Positions 56,950-64,000 of a DNA stretch of 64,000 nt are shown one piece after another. This DNA comes from SIG603 sp963621245. Its GTDB lineage: Bacteria > Bacillota > Clostridia > Oscillospirales > Acutalibacteraceae. Below the pieces are notes generated by a model that made no database searches, was not told the DNA's origin, and saw only the letters and a program-made list of their open reading frames with translations. The stretch's first letter is position 1. The number at the start of each line of letters is the position of its first letter. Both the position numbers and the translations under genes were made by a program. The stretch is from positions 372,001 to 436,000 of the forward strand of contig CAVFCW010000001.1 in the NCBI GenBank assembly GCA_963621245.1, given 5' to 3'.

Positions 56950-57924
56950 TCAGATCCAACGTGCGCCTGTGAGCTTAGGCTCTTTGACAATGCACTCTTC
57001 CATGCAAGCGACAGCCTTCTCGAGACCCTCGTTGATGCTCATGAGTGAATCCTCGTGCTCGATGCACATAACGTGATCGTAGCCGACCATTCTGAGGTTG
57101 GAAATCAATTCCTTCCAGTAGAGCTTATCGTTGCCGTAACCGCAGGAACGGAAGATCCAAGATCTGTTGATCTCGTCTGCATAAGACTTTGTATCGAGAA
57201 CACCGTTAAGCTTTGTGTTGTCGGGATCGATTCTTACGTCCTTAGCATGTACGTGGAAGATAGCGCCCTCTTTGCCGAGTGCACGGATAACTGTAACGGG
57301 ATCCATGCCCTGCCAAAGGATATGAGAAGGATCGAAGTTAGCGCCGATCTCCGGGCCGACAGCGTGACGAAGTTTCAAAAGTGTCTGTGTGCTGTAAACG
57401 CAGAATCCGGGATGCATCTCGAGACCGATCTTTGTTACGCCGTGAGCCTTGGCAAACTCAACAAAGTTCTTCCAGTACGGAATAAGGCACTCGTTCCACT
57501 GATAGTCGAGAATCTCGCCGAAATCGTTCGGCCACGGGCATGTAACCCAGTTCGGCTTCTGGCTCGTCGGAGAATCACCGGGGCAACCGGAGAAGCACTC
57601 GATGTTATCAATACCGTATTTCTCAGCCATGAGAACAGCGTCACGCATAGCCTTGTCGGACTCTGCGGCAAATTCCTTATTGGGGTGAACAGGGTTTGAG
57701 TGAGCGGAGAAGCCCGATACGATTATACCTGTATCGTCAAGAGCCTTTTTCCACTCTGCATAAGCAGCCTCGTCATTAAGAAGAACATCAGCATTGCAGT
57801 GGTCGTTTCCGGGATATCCGCCTACGCCTACTTCAACAGCCTGAATGCCCTTGGATGCAAAATACTCTAATGCCTCACGCCACGGCAAATCCGCACGAAG
57901 GTTAGAACAAACACCGATTTTCAT
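56950..57924 (-). CDS. Sugar phosphate isomerase/epimerase family (AP-endonuclease-2 TIM barrel)
   Basis: A 324-residue IolE/xylose-isomerase-like barrel. Putative metal ligands: Glu in KIGLEMHPGF, Asp/His in GANFDPSHILWQG, His in FHVHAKDVRI and Glu near the end in VMCIEHEDSLMS. It likely isomerises or dehydrates a sugar or sugar acid; the substrate cannot be assigned. It is monocistronic with a strong promoter (58001-58029) and a perfect hairpin at the transcript start. GGAG lies upstream of the ATG. Confidence 0.9.
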   Translation of the reverse strand: MKIGVCSNLRADLPWREALEYFASKGIQAVEVGVGGYPGNDHCNADVLLNDEAAYAEWKKALDDTGIIVSGFSAHSNPVHPNKEFAAESDKAMRDAVLMAEKYGIDNIECFSGCPGDSPTSQKPNWVTCPWPNDFGEILDYQWNECLIPYWKNFVEFAKAHGVTKIGLEMHPGFCVYSTQTLLKLRHAVGPEIGANFDPSHILWQGMDPVTVIRALGKEGAIFHVHAKDVRIDPDNTKLNGVLDTKSYADEINRSWIFRSCGYGNDKLYWKELISNLRMVGYDHVMCIEHEDSLMSINEGLEKAVACMEECIVKEPKLTGARWI

Positions 57925-57965
57925 TGGTAATACACTCCTTACAAAAAAGAATTCAATAAGTTCTT

Positions 57966-57994
57966 AGATAAGCTTTCCCATTACAAGCTTATCT
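57966..57994. promoter_or_regulatory. Perfect inverted repeat at the sugar isomerase transcript start
   Basis: AGATAAGCTT (57966-57975) and AAGCTTATCT (57985-57994), 10 bp with a 9-base loop. It begins about where transcription should start (near 57994). It could be an operator for a repressor or a 5' mRNA-stabilising hairpin. Confidence 0.6.
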
Positions 57995-58000
57995 GTAGAC

Positions 58001-58029
58001 ATTATACATTTATATTGCCACAAATGCAA
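58001..58029 (-). promoter_or_regulatory. Promoter of the sugar isomerase gene
   Basis: Minus-strand -35 TTGCAT (58029-58024), 17-base spacer, perfect -10 TATAAT (58006-58001). Confidence 0.8.
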
Positions 58030-58133
58030 TAGATGCAGTTAAATTTACTCAAAAAATAAGACTCGATTTTGAAAAGGCGTCAGCAAATTTCACAAAAATC
58101 TCAGTGTTTAACTTTGTGCAAATTTCCCAATAC

Positions 58134-58169
58134 GAAAAAAAGGACGCACCGAAATGCTCGGTGTGTCCT
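58134..58169 (-). terminator. Terminator of the calcium/sodium antiporter gene
   Basis: AGGACGCACCGA / TCGGTGTGTCCT (12 bp, one G-U) with a T-run on the minus-strand exit. Confidence 0.8.
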
Positions 58170-58185
58170 CTTGGATTTTTGTTTA

Positions 58186-59148
58186 TCAGCAGACAAACTG
58201 GAAAACGCAGAATGCGAAATAAATCGCAAGCATGAGTATTCCCTGTATTCTCGAGAGCTTGCCCTTTAATAAAGCGGGCAAAGAGAGAATAAGCATGACG
58301 ACTATCATAAGCGGCAAATCCACTATAAGGCTTGCATTCATGCCCATAATCTGCTTGCTGTTCGGCACAACGAACGGCGAGAGCGTGACGGAAACGCCGC
58401 TTACCAAAACGAGATTGAATACGTTTGCACCGATTATGTTTCCGAGTGAAAGATCGCTGTGGCCCTTGATAAGCGAGGTTATTGCCGTTACAAGCTCCGG
58501 AAGTGATGTTCCCAGTGCAACAAATGTGAGCGCAATAACGGATTCGGGCACACCTAAGCTCTGAGCGATAATTGTGCCGTTATCGACAAGCAAATCCGCT
58601 CCTACGGCAATTGCCGCCGCTCCGAGAACGAGATCAATAATCATCTTGGAGACTTTCATCTGCTCCTCGTCGTCCTCGAGATTTTCTTCTTTTCCTCCGC
58701 CTGTCATCTGCTTGACGTTAACAATCATATAAACGACAAAGACAACCAGCATGATTATTCCCATGATTCTGGTGAACTCTCCCATAACATAAGCCGCAAC
58801 GCAGTAAATGGCGGCAGCAAGGAAAAAGAACAGAACGGGGGTTTTAAGCGTTTTGGGGTCTACCTTACCGGGTTTTACAGCAATGGTGATTGCGGCAATG
58901 AGCGCCGCATTACAGATAACCGATCCGATTGCGTTACCGTAAGCTATTTCGCCGTGTCCCGAAACAGCGGACATGGACGAAACCATAACCTCGGGCAGAG
59001 TAGTGCCGATTGAAACAACGGTTGCACCGATCAAAAGCTCGGGCAAATGGAAGCGCCTTGCGAGTGCGCTTGCGCCGTCGACAAACCAGTCTCCGCCCTT
59101 GATAAGACAGACCAAGCCGACAGCAAACAAAAGTACAGCTTTTAACAT
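58186..59148 (-). CDS. Calcium/sodium antiporter (CaCA family, YrbG-like)
   Basis: A 320-residue, about ten-helix antiporter. The two alpha-repeats are visible: SIGTTLPEVMVSSMSAVSGH with GNAIGSVICN in the first, and ALGTSLPELVTAITSLIKGH with GNIIGANVFN in the second. The acidic residues of both repeats (Glu in LPE) are intact. A central loop is acidic (EENLEDDEEQMKV). It exports Ca2+ or exchanges other cations. Monocistronic. Confidence 0.94.
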   Translation of the reverse strand: MLKAVLLFAVGLVCLIKGGDWFVDGASALARRFHLPELLIGATVVSIGTTLPEVMVSSMSAVSGHGEIAYGNAIGSVICNAALIAAITIAVKPGKVDPKTLKTPVLFFFLAAAIYCVAAYVMGEFTRIMGIIMLVVFVVYMIVNVKQMTGGGKEENLEDDEEQMKVSKMIIDLVLGAAAIAVGADLLVDNGTIIAQSLGVPESVIALTFVALGTSLPELVTAITSLIKGHSDLSLGNIIGANVFNLVLVSGVSVTLSPFVVPNSKQIMGMNASLIVDLPLMIVVMLILSLPALLKGKLSRIQGILMLAIYFAFCVFQFVC

Positions 59149-59387
59149 TTTCTAATCCTCTTTTTACCTCTTATTCTAAAAGTGCCTTCATGTGTTCTCG
59201 CATCAAAGACAGTTAACACACGCATAAAGATTATATCATAATTTTATCATTTGTAAACACAGTTTTTACAAGCCTTATAAAAACATTTTGGAATCATCGG
59301 CTATATTACTATTCACAATATTTAGCTTTATTTTAAACAAAAGCTGTGATAAAATAGTTTCAACAAGAAAAAAAAGGAGAGATAATC

Positions 59388-59603
59388 ATGGAGGACGAAC
59401 TTTTACCTTGCCGTGTGTGCTTTGAGGACTGCGGCTACATTGAGGACGAGGGCGGCTGGTGTGTTTACGCAATTTGCGGAAACTGCGGCTCTGCTACCGC
59501 TTTTATCAGATACGACCAAGATAACGACAAGCTTGAGGCAATCAAGCGTGCCTCTCAGCTTTGGAATATGGGCAAGGTTATTGCCGAGAGAAGAAGCGAG
59601 TGA
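59388..59603 (+). CDS. Small zinc-ribbon protein, Lar (restriction alleviation)-like
   Basis: A 71-residue protein with LPCRVCFEDCG, CGNCGSATAFIRYDQ and LEAIKRASQLWNMG. The PCxxC...CxxCG...A...WN order matches Lar-type small zinc ribbons, which are found in phage and chromosomes; here there is no phage context. A Zn site formed by four Cys is likely. AAGGAGAG lies upstream of the ATG. The function is not assigned. A weak -10 TAAAAT lies at about 59351-59356. Confidence 0.75.
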   Translation: MEDELLPCRVCFEDCGYIEDEGGWCVYAICGNCGSATAFIRYDQDNDKLEAIKRASQLWNMGKVIAERRSE

Positions 59604-59628
59604 TTTTCGTTTCACAAATTTAAGTTTG

Positions 59629-59678
59629 AAACAGCTTTTTCGTTCACGTTAAGAGTGTGAATGAAAAAGCTGTTTTAT
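59629..59678 (+). terminator. Terminator of the zinc-ribbon gene
   Basis: AAACAGCTTTTTC / GAAAAAGCTGTTT with an inner TTCAC/GTGTGAA helix, then TATTTTAT. Confidence 0.8.
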
Positions 59679-59723
59679 TTTATAAATATTGAGACATTAA
59701 TCTCAAATTTTTGCTCCAAAATA

Positions 59724-59752
59724 TTGACAGTATTCTTTATATTCTGTATACT
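59724..59752 (+). promoter_or_regulatory. Promoter of the GH3 gene
   Basis: Consensus -35 TTGACA (59724-59729), 17-base spacer, -10 TATACT (59747-59752). Confidence 0.8.
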
Positions 59753-59820
59753 TTTCACATAGTGATTAAAGATTTAACTGTTTTTCATGTCAAACAAAAA
59801 GGTGTGGAGGTATTGATTTT

Positions 59821-62106
59821 ATGGAAAACGAAAAGAAAACCGAATACGGCTTTAACCTGGTTGAAAACAAAAACGGCCCCGTGCTCGGCTATTGCCCCGA
59901 TTCGGGCGTTAAAATTATCGAAAAGGACGGCCTTTACTTCAAGGACTTTTTAGGCAACGGCGAGCTTCTCCCCTACGAGGACTGGAGACTTTCGGCAGAA
60001 GAGAGAGCCGAAGATCTCGGAAAAAGACTTTCCGTCGAACAGGTTGCGGGACTTATGTGCTTCTCGGCTCATCAGTTCGGCATTAAGCCCGAAGTTAACG
60101 CCGATCAGAAAAAATTCCTCGATAATCACTTGAGATCCGTTCTCAATTCCGCAGGACTTTCCGGCGACCCCGACGAATATCAGATTGCTTGGGCAAACAA
60201 CATGCAGAAATATGTCGAGGGCAAAGATTTCGGCATTCCGTGCTATTTTGCTTCCGACCCGAGAAACGGACAGGGCGTATCCGACTGGCCCGGCAACTTA
60301 AGCCTTGCCGCAACGTTCGATCCCGAAATCGCATTCGAGTCGGCAAAATGCCAGTCAAAAGAGCTCCGTGATTTGGGAGTTGCGTGCTTCCTTGCGCCTC
60401 AGGTTGATATTTCCTCCGAACCGCGCTGGTTCAGAAATGCCGGCACATTCGGCGAAGATCCCGCTCTTTCGAGAGATATGGTTCGTGCATTCTGTGACGG
60501 CTTGCAGTCAACCTTTGACGAGGACGGAAACGATCTCGGCTGGGGCAAAGACTCCATCACCGCCATGGCAAAGCACTGGACGGCAGAGGGTTCGTCCGAG
60601 GGCGGACGCGAAGGCCACATGGAGGGCGGAAAATACTCGGTATTCCCGAACAACAACTTTGAGGCTCTCATGATTCCGTTTGTTGACGGCGCATTTGACC
60701 TTAAGGGCAAAACAAAGACCGCTCAGGCTGTTATGAGCTCATATGCCGCAGCTTACACCGAGGATAAATCTCTCGGCGAGATTGTCGGCTCAAGCTATTC
60801 CGAATATAAAATCAAGAAACTTCTTCGTGAGCGCTACGGCTTCACGGGCGTTGTCTGCACCGACTGGATGGTTCTCAACGAGGGCATGAACGAGGGCAAG
60901 AGATACCAGGGCTGGGGCGAATACATTGAGAGAAAAGATGTAACCCCGGGCGAAAGAGCATTTATGGCGATAATGTGCGGCGTCGACCAGATGGGCGGCT
61001 GCTCAAATCCTCAGGTTCTCGTAGACGCTTACAACTTCGGCTGTGAAAAGGTCGGCAAAGAAGTGATGGACGAGGCTTTCGCAACAAGCGCAAAGAGACT
61101 TCTTCAGGGCTATTTCCTCACGGGACTTTTCGAAAATCCGTACCTTGACGAAAAAGCCGCTCTTGCGGACGTTAACTCCGAAGACAAACAGGAAGAGGCT
61201 CTCAAAGCACAGGTCAAAGCCGTTGTCATGGTTAAAAACGAGAACTCGGCTATTGTTCCTCACTACAAGAGAATAAAAGTCTATGTGCCGGCACTTTACG
61301 AAGCACCGCACAAAGATATGGATCACGTAAAAGGCCTAGTCATAACCGAGGCTAAAGTAACATATCCGATAAGCATAGAGACCATGGAGAAATACTTTGA
61401 CGTCGTGACGGATAAAGTGGACGGTTCTTCTGTAACAAGACTTACGGAAGAAGAATTAAAGGGCGTGGATCTCGTTCTTATACCCGCAAAGGAACCGGGT
61501 AACTCGTTCCCACAGGACGGCCGTGACCCCGACAACATGAAGTTTGTTCCCATCACACGCCAGTACGGAAAGTACGTCGCAAACGGCGAGCATGTAAGAA
61601 AAGTTTCGATTGCCGGCAACACACTGCCGGACGGCTCAAAGGAAAACCGCTCGTATTTTGGCGAGGAAGCTCTCACGACAAACCCCGAACAGCTCGATCA
61701 GATTCTCGAAGCCGCCGCCATGGCTAAGAAAATCGGCGTTCCGAGCGTTGTGGCAATGTTCATGGGCAGACCTATGTGTTTCCACGAGTTTGAAAAGGAT
61801 GTTGACGGTATAGTCGTAACCTTCTCACAGCCGTCAAATTACGGCGGCGGAACAGCATCCTCCGAGGCACTCGCACAGATTGTAGCGGGCGTAAGCGAGC
61901 CGAGCGGACTTCTTCCGATGCAGATGCCAAAGGACATGGACGATGTTGAAAAACAGGCTGAGGATACTCCGAGAGACATGGAATGCTACACCGATTCTGT
62001 CGGAAACAAATATGACTTTGCTTTCGGACTTAACTATTCGGGCGTTATAAATGACGACAGAGTTGAAAAATACTCCGTGCCGGCACTCACAAAACCGTCA
62101 AGATAA
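59821..62106 (+). CDS. Glycoside hydrolase family 3 protein
   Basis: A 761-residue intracellular glycosidase. The N-terminal TIM-like domain has CYFASDPRNGQGVSDWPGNL, the KH motif in AMAKHWTAEGSSEGGREGH, and the nucleophile Asp348 in GVVCTDWMV. The second domain follows (SVVAMFMGRPMCF, VVTFSQPSNYGGGTASSEAL). No signal peptide, so it acts on imported oligosaccharides. The usual C-terminal fibronectin domain is absent, which makes it a shorter GH3. Beta-glucosidase or beta-xylosidase activity is probable but not decided. GGAGG lies 10 bases before the ATG. Confidence 0.92.
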   Translation: MENEKKTEYGFNLVENKNGPVLGYCPDSGVKIIEKDGLYFKDFLGNGELLPYEDWRLSAEERAEDLGKRLSVEQVAGLMCFSAHQFGIKPEVNADQKKFLDNHLRSVLNSAGLSGDPDEYQIAWANNMQKYVEGKDFGIPCYFASDPRNGQGVSDWPGNLSLAATFDPEIAFESAKCQSKELRDLGVACFLAPQVDISSEPRWFRNAGTFGEDPALSRDMVRAFCDGLQSTFDEDGNDLGWGKDSITAMAKHWTAEGSSEGGREGHMEGGKYSVFPNNNFEALMIPFVDGAFDLKGKTKTAQAVMSSYAAAYTEDKSLGEIVGSSYSEYKIKKLLRERYGFTGVVCTDWMVLNEGMNEGKRYQGWGEYIERKDVTPGERAFMAIMCGVDQMGGCSNPQVLVDAYNFGCEKVGKEVMDEAFATSAKRLLQGYFLTGLFENPYLDEKAALADVNSEDKQEEALKAQVKAVVMVKNENSAIVPHYKRIKVYVPALYEAPHKDMDHVKGLVITEAKVTYPISIETMEKYFDVVTDKVDGSSVTRLTEEELKGVDLVLIPAKEPGNSFPQDGRDPDNMKFVPITRQYGKYVANGEHVRKVSIAGNTLPDGSKENRSYFGEEALTTNPEQLDQILEAAAMAKKIGVPSVVAMFMGRPMCFHEFEKDVDGIVVTFSQPSNYGGGTASSEALAQIVAGVSEPSGLLPMQMPKDMDDVEKQAEDTPRDMECYTDSVGNKYDFAFGLNYSGVINDDRVEKYSVPALTKPSR

Positions 62107-62142
62107 AAAGAAAATAATAACCTCCAAGTATATTTCATAACG

Positions 62143-62182
62143 AAATCGGCTCGAACAGCTTTCCGCTTGTCCGAACCGATTT
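62143..62182. terminator. Terminator between the convergent GH3 and uxuA genes
   Basis: AAATCGG.TCG pairs with CGA.CCGATTT (one bulge each), large loop; T-rich on the plus exit. Confidence 0.6.
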
Positions 62183-62210
62183 TCTGTTTTATTTTGTTCC
62201 TTCTCAGCCT

Positions 62211-63296
62211 TTACGGCTCGATTTTATCGAGAAGATCCCACACGCCCAGCATATACTGCGTGCCGAGAGCACGGTCATACTTTCCGTAACCGGGACGGCA
62301 AACGCCGGGGCCCTCTTCCCAGAGCTGTCTGCCGTGGTCGGGCCTTATGTATCCCTCCCACTTTGCCGAGTGGAGCGCCCTTAAAATATCTATTATTCCC
62401 GTTTCGCCGCAAGAATCACGATGAGCCGCCTCAGAAAAATCTCCGTTCGGAAAATGATGAATGTTTCTTATGTGGGCAAACGCTATTCTGTCGGCGTAAT
62501 GCGAGGCTATCTCGGCACAGTTGTTCTCGGGGTTTGCGTTAAGGCTTCCCGTGCAAAGCGTGAGACAGTTGTACGGGTTATCGATTGTCGACAGCAACTT
62601 TCCGCAAGCGGCGTCATCCACCATAAGTCTTGGCAAGCCGAAAATGTCCCACGGCGGATCGTCCATGTGAATTGCCATTTTCACATCGGCTTCCTCACAG
62701 GTCGGCATAACGGCATTAAGAAAATAGAAAAGGTTCTCCCACAATTTTTCTTTTGTTACGGGTGCATAAGCTTTGAAAAGCTCGTCAAGCTTTGCCATTC
62801 TCTCAGGCTCCCAGCCGGGAAAAGTCATTCCGAATTTCTCCGTGAAACTCATGATATACTCAGCCATAGCCTTGTAATCGTCTTTTATCATGTCTTTCTG
62901 ATAGAAGAGCGCAGTTGAGCCGTCTCCGACAGGGTGAAAAAGATCTGTTCTCGTCCAGTCGAAAATCGGCATAAAATTATAACAAATAACTTTAACGCCG
63001 TATTTTCCGAGATTTTTTATGCAGATCTTGTAATTTTCTATCAATGCGTCTCTTGTCGGTTTTCCTATTTTAATATCATCGTGAACATTCACCGACTCCA
63101 CAACCTCGGCGTCAAATCCGAAAGAGTGAATTTTCTCAACCTCGGCTTTTATCTCGTCCTCTTCCCAGATTTCGCCAGGCATTTTGCGGTGCAGTGCCCA
63201 AACAATGCTTGTCACGCCGGGAATTTGCTTTATATCGGCAAGAGTAATCGGATCGTTTCCCTCGCCGTACCATCGCCAACCCATTTTCATCGGCAT
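62211..63296 (-). CDS. uxuA: mannonate dehydratase
   Basis: A 361-residue UxuA that converts D-mannonate to 2-keto-3-deoxygluconate in glucuronate breakdown. The N-terminus MKMGWRWYGEGNDPITLADI, followed by GVTSIVWALHRKMPGE, is characteristic. The metal-site segments MAIHMDDPPWDIFGLPR, FAHIRNIHHFPNGDFSEAAH and YIRPDHGRQLW are intact. AAGGAG lies 8 bases before the ATG. The rest of the uronate pathway is not in the window. It is divergent from an AEC transporter gene. Confidence 0.97.
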   Translation of the reverse strand: MPMKMGWRWYGEGNDPITLADIKQIPGVTSIVWALHRKMPGEIWEEDEIKAEVEKIHSFGFDAEVVESVNVHDDIKIGKPTRDALIENYKICIKNLGKYGVKVICYNFMPIFDWTRTDLFHPVGDGSTALFYQKDMIKDDYKAMAEYIMSFTEKFGMTFPGWEPERMAKLDELFKAYAPVTKEKLWENLFYFLNAVMPTCEEADVKMAIHMDDPPWDIFGLPRLMVDDAACGKLLSTIDNPYNCLTLCTGSLNANPENNCAEIASHYADRIAFAHIRNIHHFPNGDFSEAAHRDSCGETGIIDILRALHSAKWEGYIRPDHGRQLWEEGPGVCRPGYGKYDRALGTQYMLGVWDLLDKIEP

Positions 63297-63340
63297 ATTA
63301 CCACTCCTTATTAAATTTATCGGAATAAATTCTTAATGTA

Positions 63341-63369
63341 AGTATATTACAGCCGTTTGACTTTCTCAA
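63341..63369 (-). promoter_or_regulatory. Promoter of uxuA
   Basis: Minus-strand -35 TTGAGA (63369-63364), 17-base spacer, -10 TATACT (63346-63341). Confidence 0.7.
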
Positions 63370-63469
63370 TATCGATTTTCATCATTTTCAAAGCACATAA
63401 TTTTCTGAATTTCAACCCACTCGATAGAATTTATCTATTAATCTATTCTATATAGGATTTTTATTAGTG

Positions 63470-63498
63470 TTGATTTTATCTTTCACGGCGGTTATACT
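63470..63498 (+). promoter_or_regulatory. Promoter of the AEC transporter gene
   Basis: -35 TTGATT (63470-63475), 17-base spacer, -10 TATACT (63493-63498). Confidence 0.65.
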
Positions 63499-63549
63499 TT
63501 CAAAGAGTTGATTTTTCAACTGAATCCGATGTTTATTTTGGAGATTTAT

Positions 63550-64000
63550 ATGTCTAACTTAATTTTCAGCGCAAATATAGTTATGCCGATTTTCTTCGTG
63601 ATAGTTCTCGGCTATTTGCTCAAACGCAAAGGTCTTCTGACGGACTCTTTCCGCTCGAAAGCCTCAACTCTTGTTTTCTACTACGCATTGCCGTGCTCGC
63701 TTTTTAAAAGCGTGGCGGGCTCCGACTTAAAAAGCGGATTTGATTTAAAATTCGTGCTGTATGTAGTCGGTTCAACCTTAGCCGTTTTTGTTCTCGCATG
63801 GTTCATAACTCCGCTTATCATAAAGGAGCGATCGCAGATTTCCGCAACCGTCCACGGCGCATACCGAGGAAATTTCGCATATGTCGGACTTGCCATTCTC
63901 ACAAATCTTCTCGGCACGTCAACTTTGCCGTGTTCCGTCCTCGTCATAGCCTTTGTCATTCCGATTTACTCGATTTTGGCGGTAATCGTTCTCTCTTACT
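63550..64000 (+). CDS. AEC family (auxin efflux carrier-like) transporter, N-terminal part
   Basis: Open from ATG 63550 to the window edge, 150 codons. GGAG lies 8-9 bases before the ATG. Membrane helices: IVMPIFFVIVLGYLLKRKG (TM1), then the family block KASTLVFYYALPCSLFKSVA, VLYVVGSTLAVFVLAWFITP, and the conserved RGNFAYVGLAILTNLLG. AEC members move organic acids such as malate. The gene is cut by the window end, so the C-terminal half is not seen. Divergent from uxuA. Confidence 0.9.
   Translation, partial: MSNLIFSANIVMPIFFVIVLGYLLKRKGLLTDSFRSKASTLVFYYALPCSLFKSVAGSDLKSGFDLKFVLYVVGSTLAVFVLAWFITPLIIKERSQISATVHGAYRGNFAYVGLAILTNLLGTSTLPCSVLVIAFVIPIYSILAVIVLSY

Noticed and set aside
59388..59603. 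Phage origin of the Lar-like zinc-ribbon gene
   Set aside because: No phage or integrase genes nearby; small zinc ribbons of this type are also chromosomal.

Overview
The window reads as a contiguous piece of a low-to-moderate G+C Gram-positive chromosome. Gene order (rpsB-tsf, then pyrH-frr-uppS-cdsA-dxr-rseP-ispG-polC), a T-box in front of pheST, IreB, QueH, SipW/sortase surface genes, GGAGG-type ribosome binding sites and TTGACA/TATAAT-type promoters all point to Bacillota, class Clostridia. A gut Oscillospirales/Ruminococcaceae-like anaerobe is my best guess; that rank is inference, not something the sequence proves. No phage, transposase, CRISPR array or rRNA operon was seen. There is one tRNA gene, tRNA-Ser(CGA).

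Layout. 1-9300 (minus): translation, nucleotide, isoprenoid and phospholipid core genes in two transcription units, rpsB-tsf and pyrH...polC, split by a strong terminator. 9400-14741: a MATE transporter (minus), an ECF substrate-binding subunit with a long structured leader (plus), and an M16C peptidase (plus). 15003-19649 (plus): a tight five-gene operon of circularly permuted ATP-grasp, alpha-E protein, transglutaminase, an M14-type deacylase, and a second M14-like protein that has lost all its catalytic residues. 19713-29927 (minus): a surface-assembly locus with a SipW-type signal peptidase, three small proteins carrying SipW-cognate leaders, a 1812-residue secreted protein with a sialidase-like propeller, a Cna-B protein with an LVQTG sorting signal, and a sortase.

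30244-34640 (plus): Phe T-box, then a four-helix-bundle gene flanked by AT-rich inverted repeats and wedged between the T-box and pheS, then pheS-pheT. 34697-42020: a lipoprotein that joins a BtuF-like binding domain to a peptidoglycan-binding domain by a KEESS repeat, tRNA-Ser, queH, a GNAT enzyme, prfC, ireB, small unknowns, an esterase and a DUF4250 protein. 42065-50283: an acyl-CoA ligase overlapping an E2-fold acyltransferase-like gene, DUF3783, a two-component system whose kinase tail overlaps a membrane-protein gene out of frame, and a second MATE pump. 50342-64000: larE, an SDR with a decayed SDR fragment next to it, two aldo/keto reductases, an M24 peptidase, an amidohydrolase, a TIM-barrel isomerase, a Ca/Na antiporter, a GH3 glycosidase, mannonate dehydratase and the start of an AEC transporter, giving a sugar and redox metabolism flavour.

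The two regions most likely to repay work are the ATP-grasp/transglutaminase/M14-pair operon (15003-19649) and the SipW-sortase surface locus (19713-29927).
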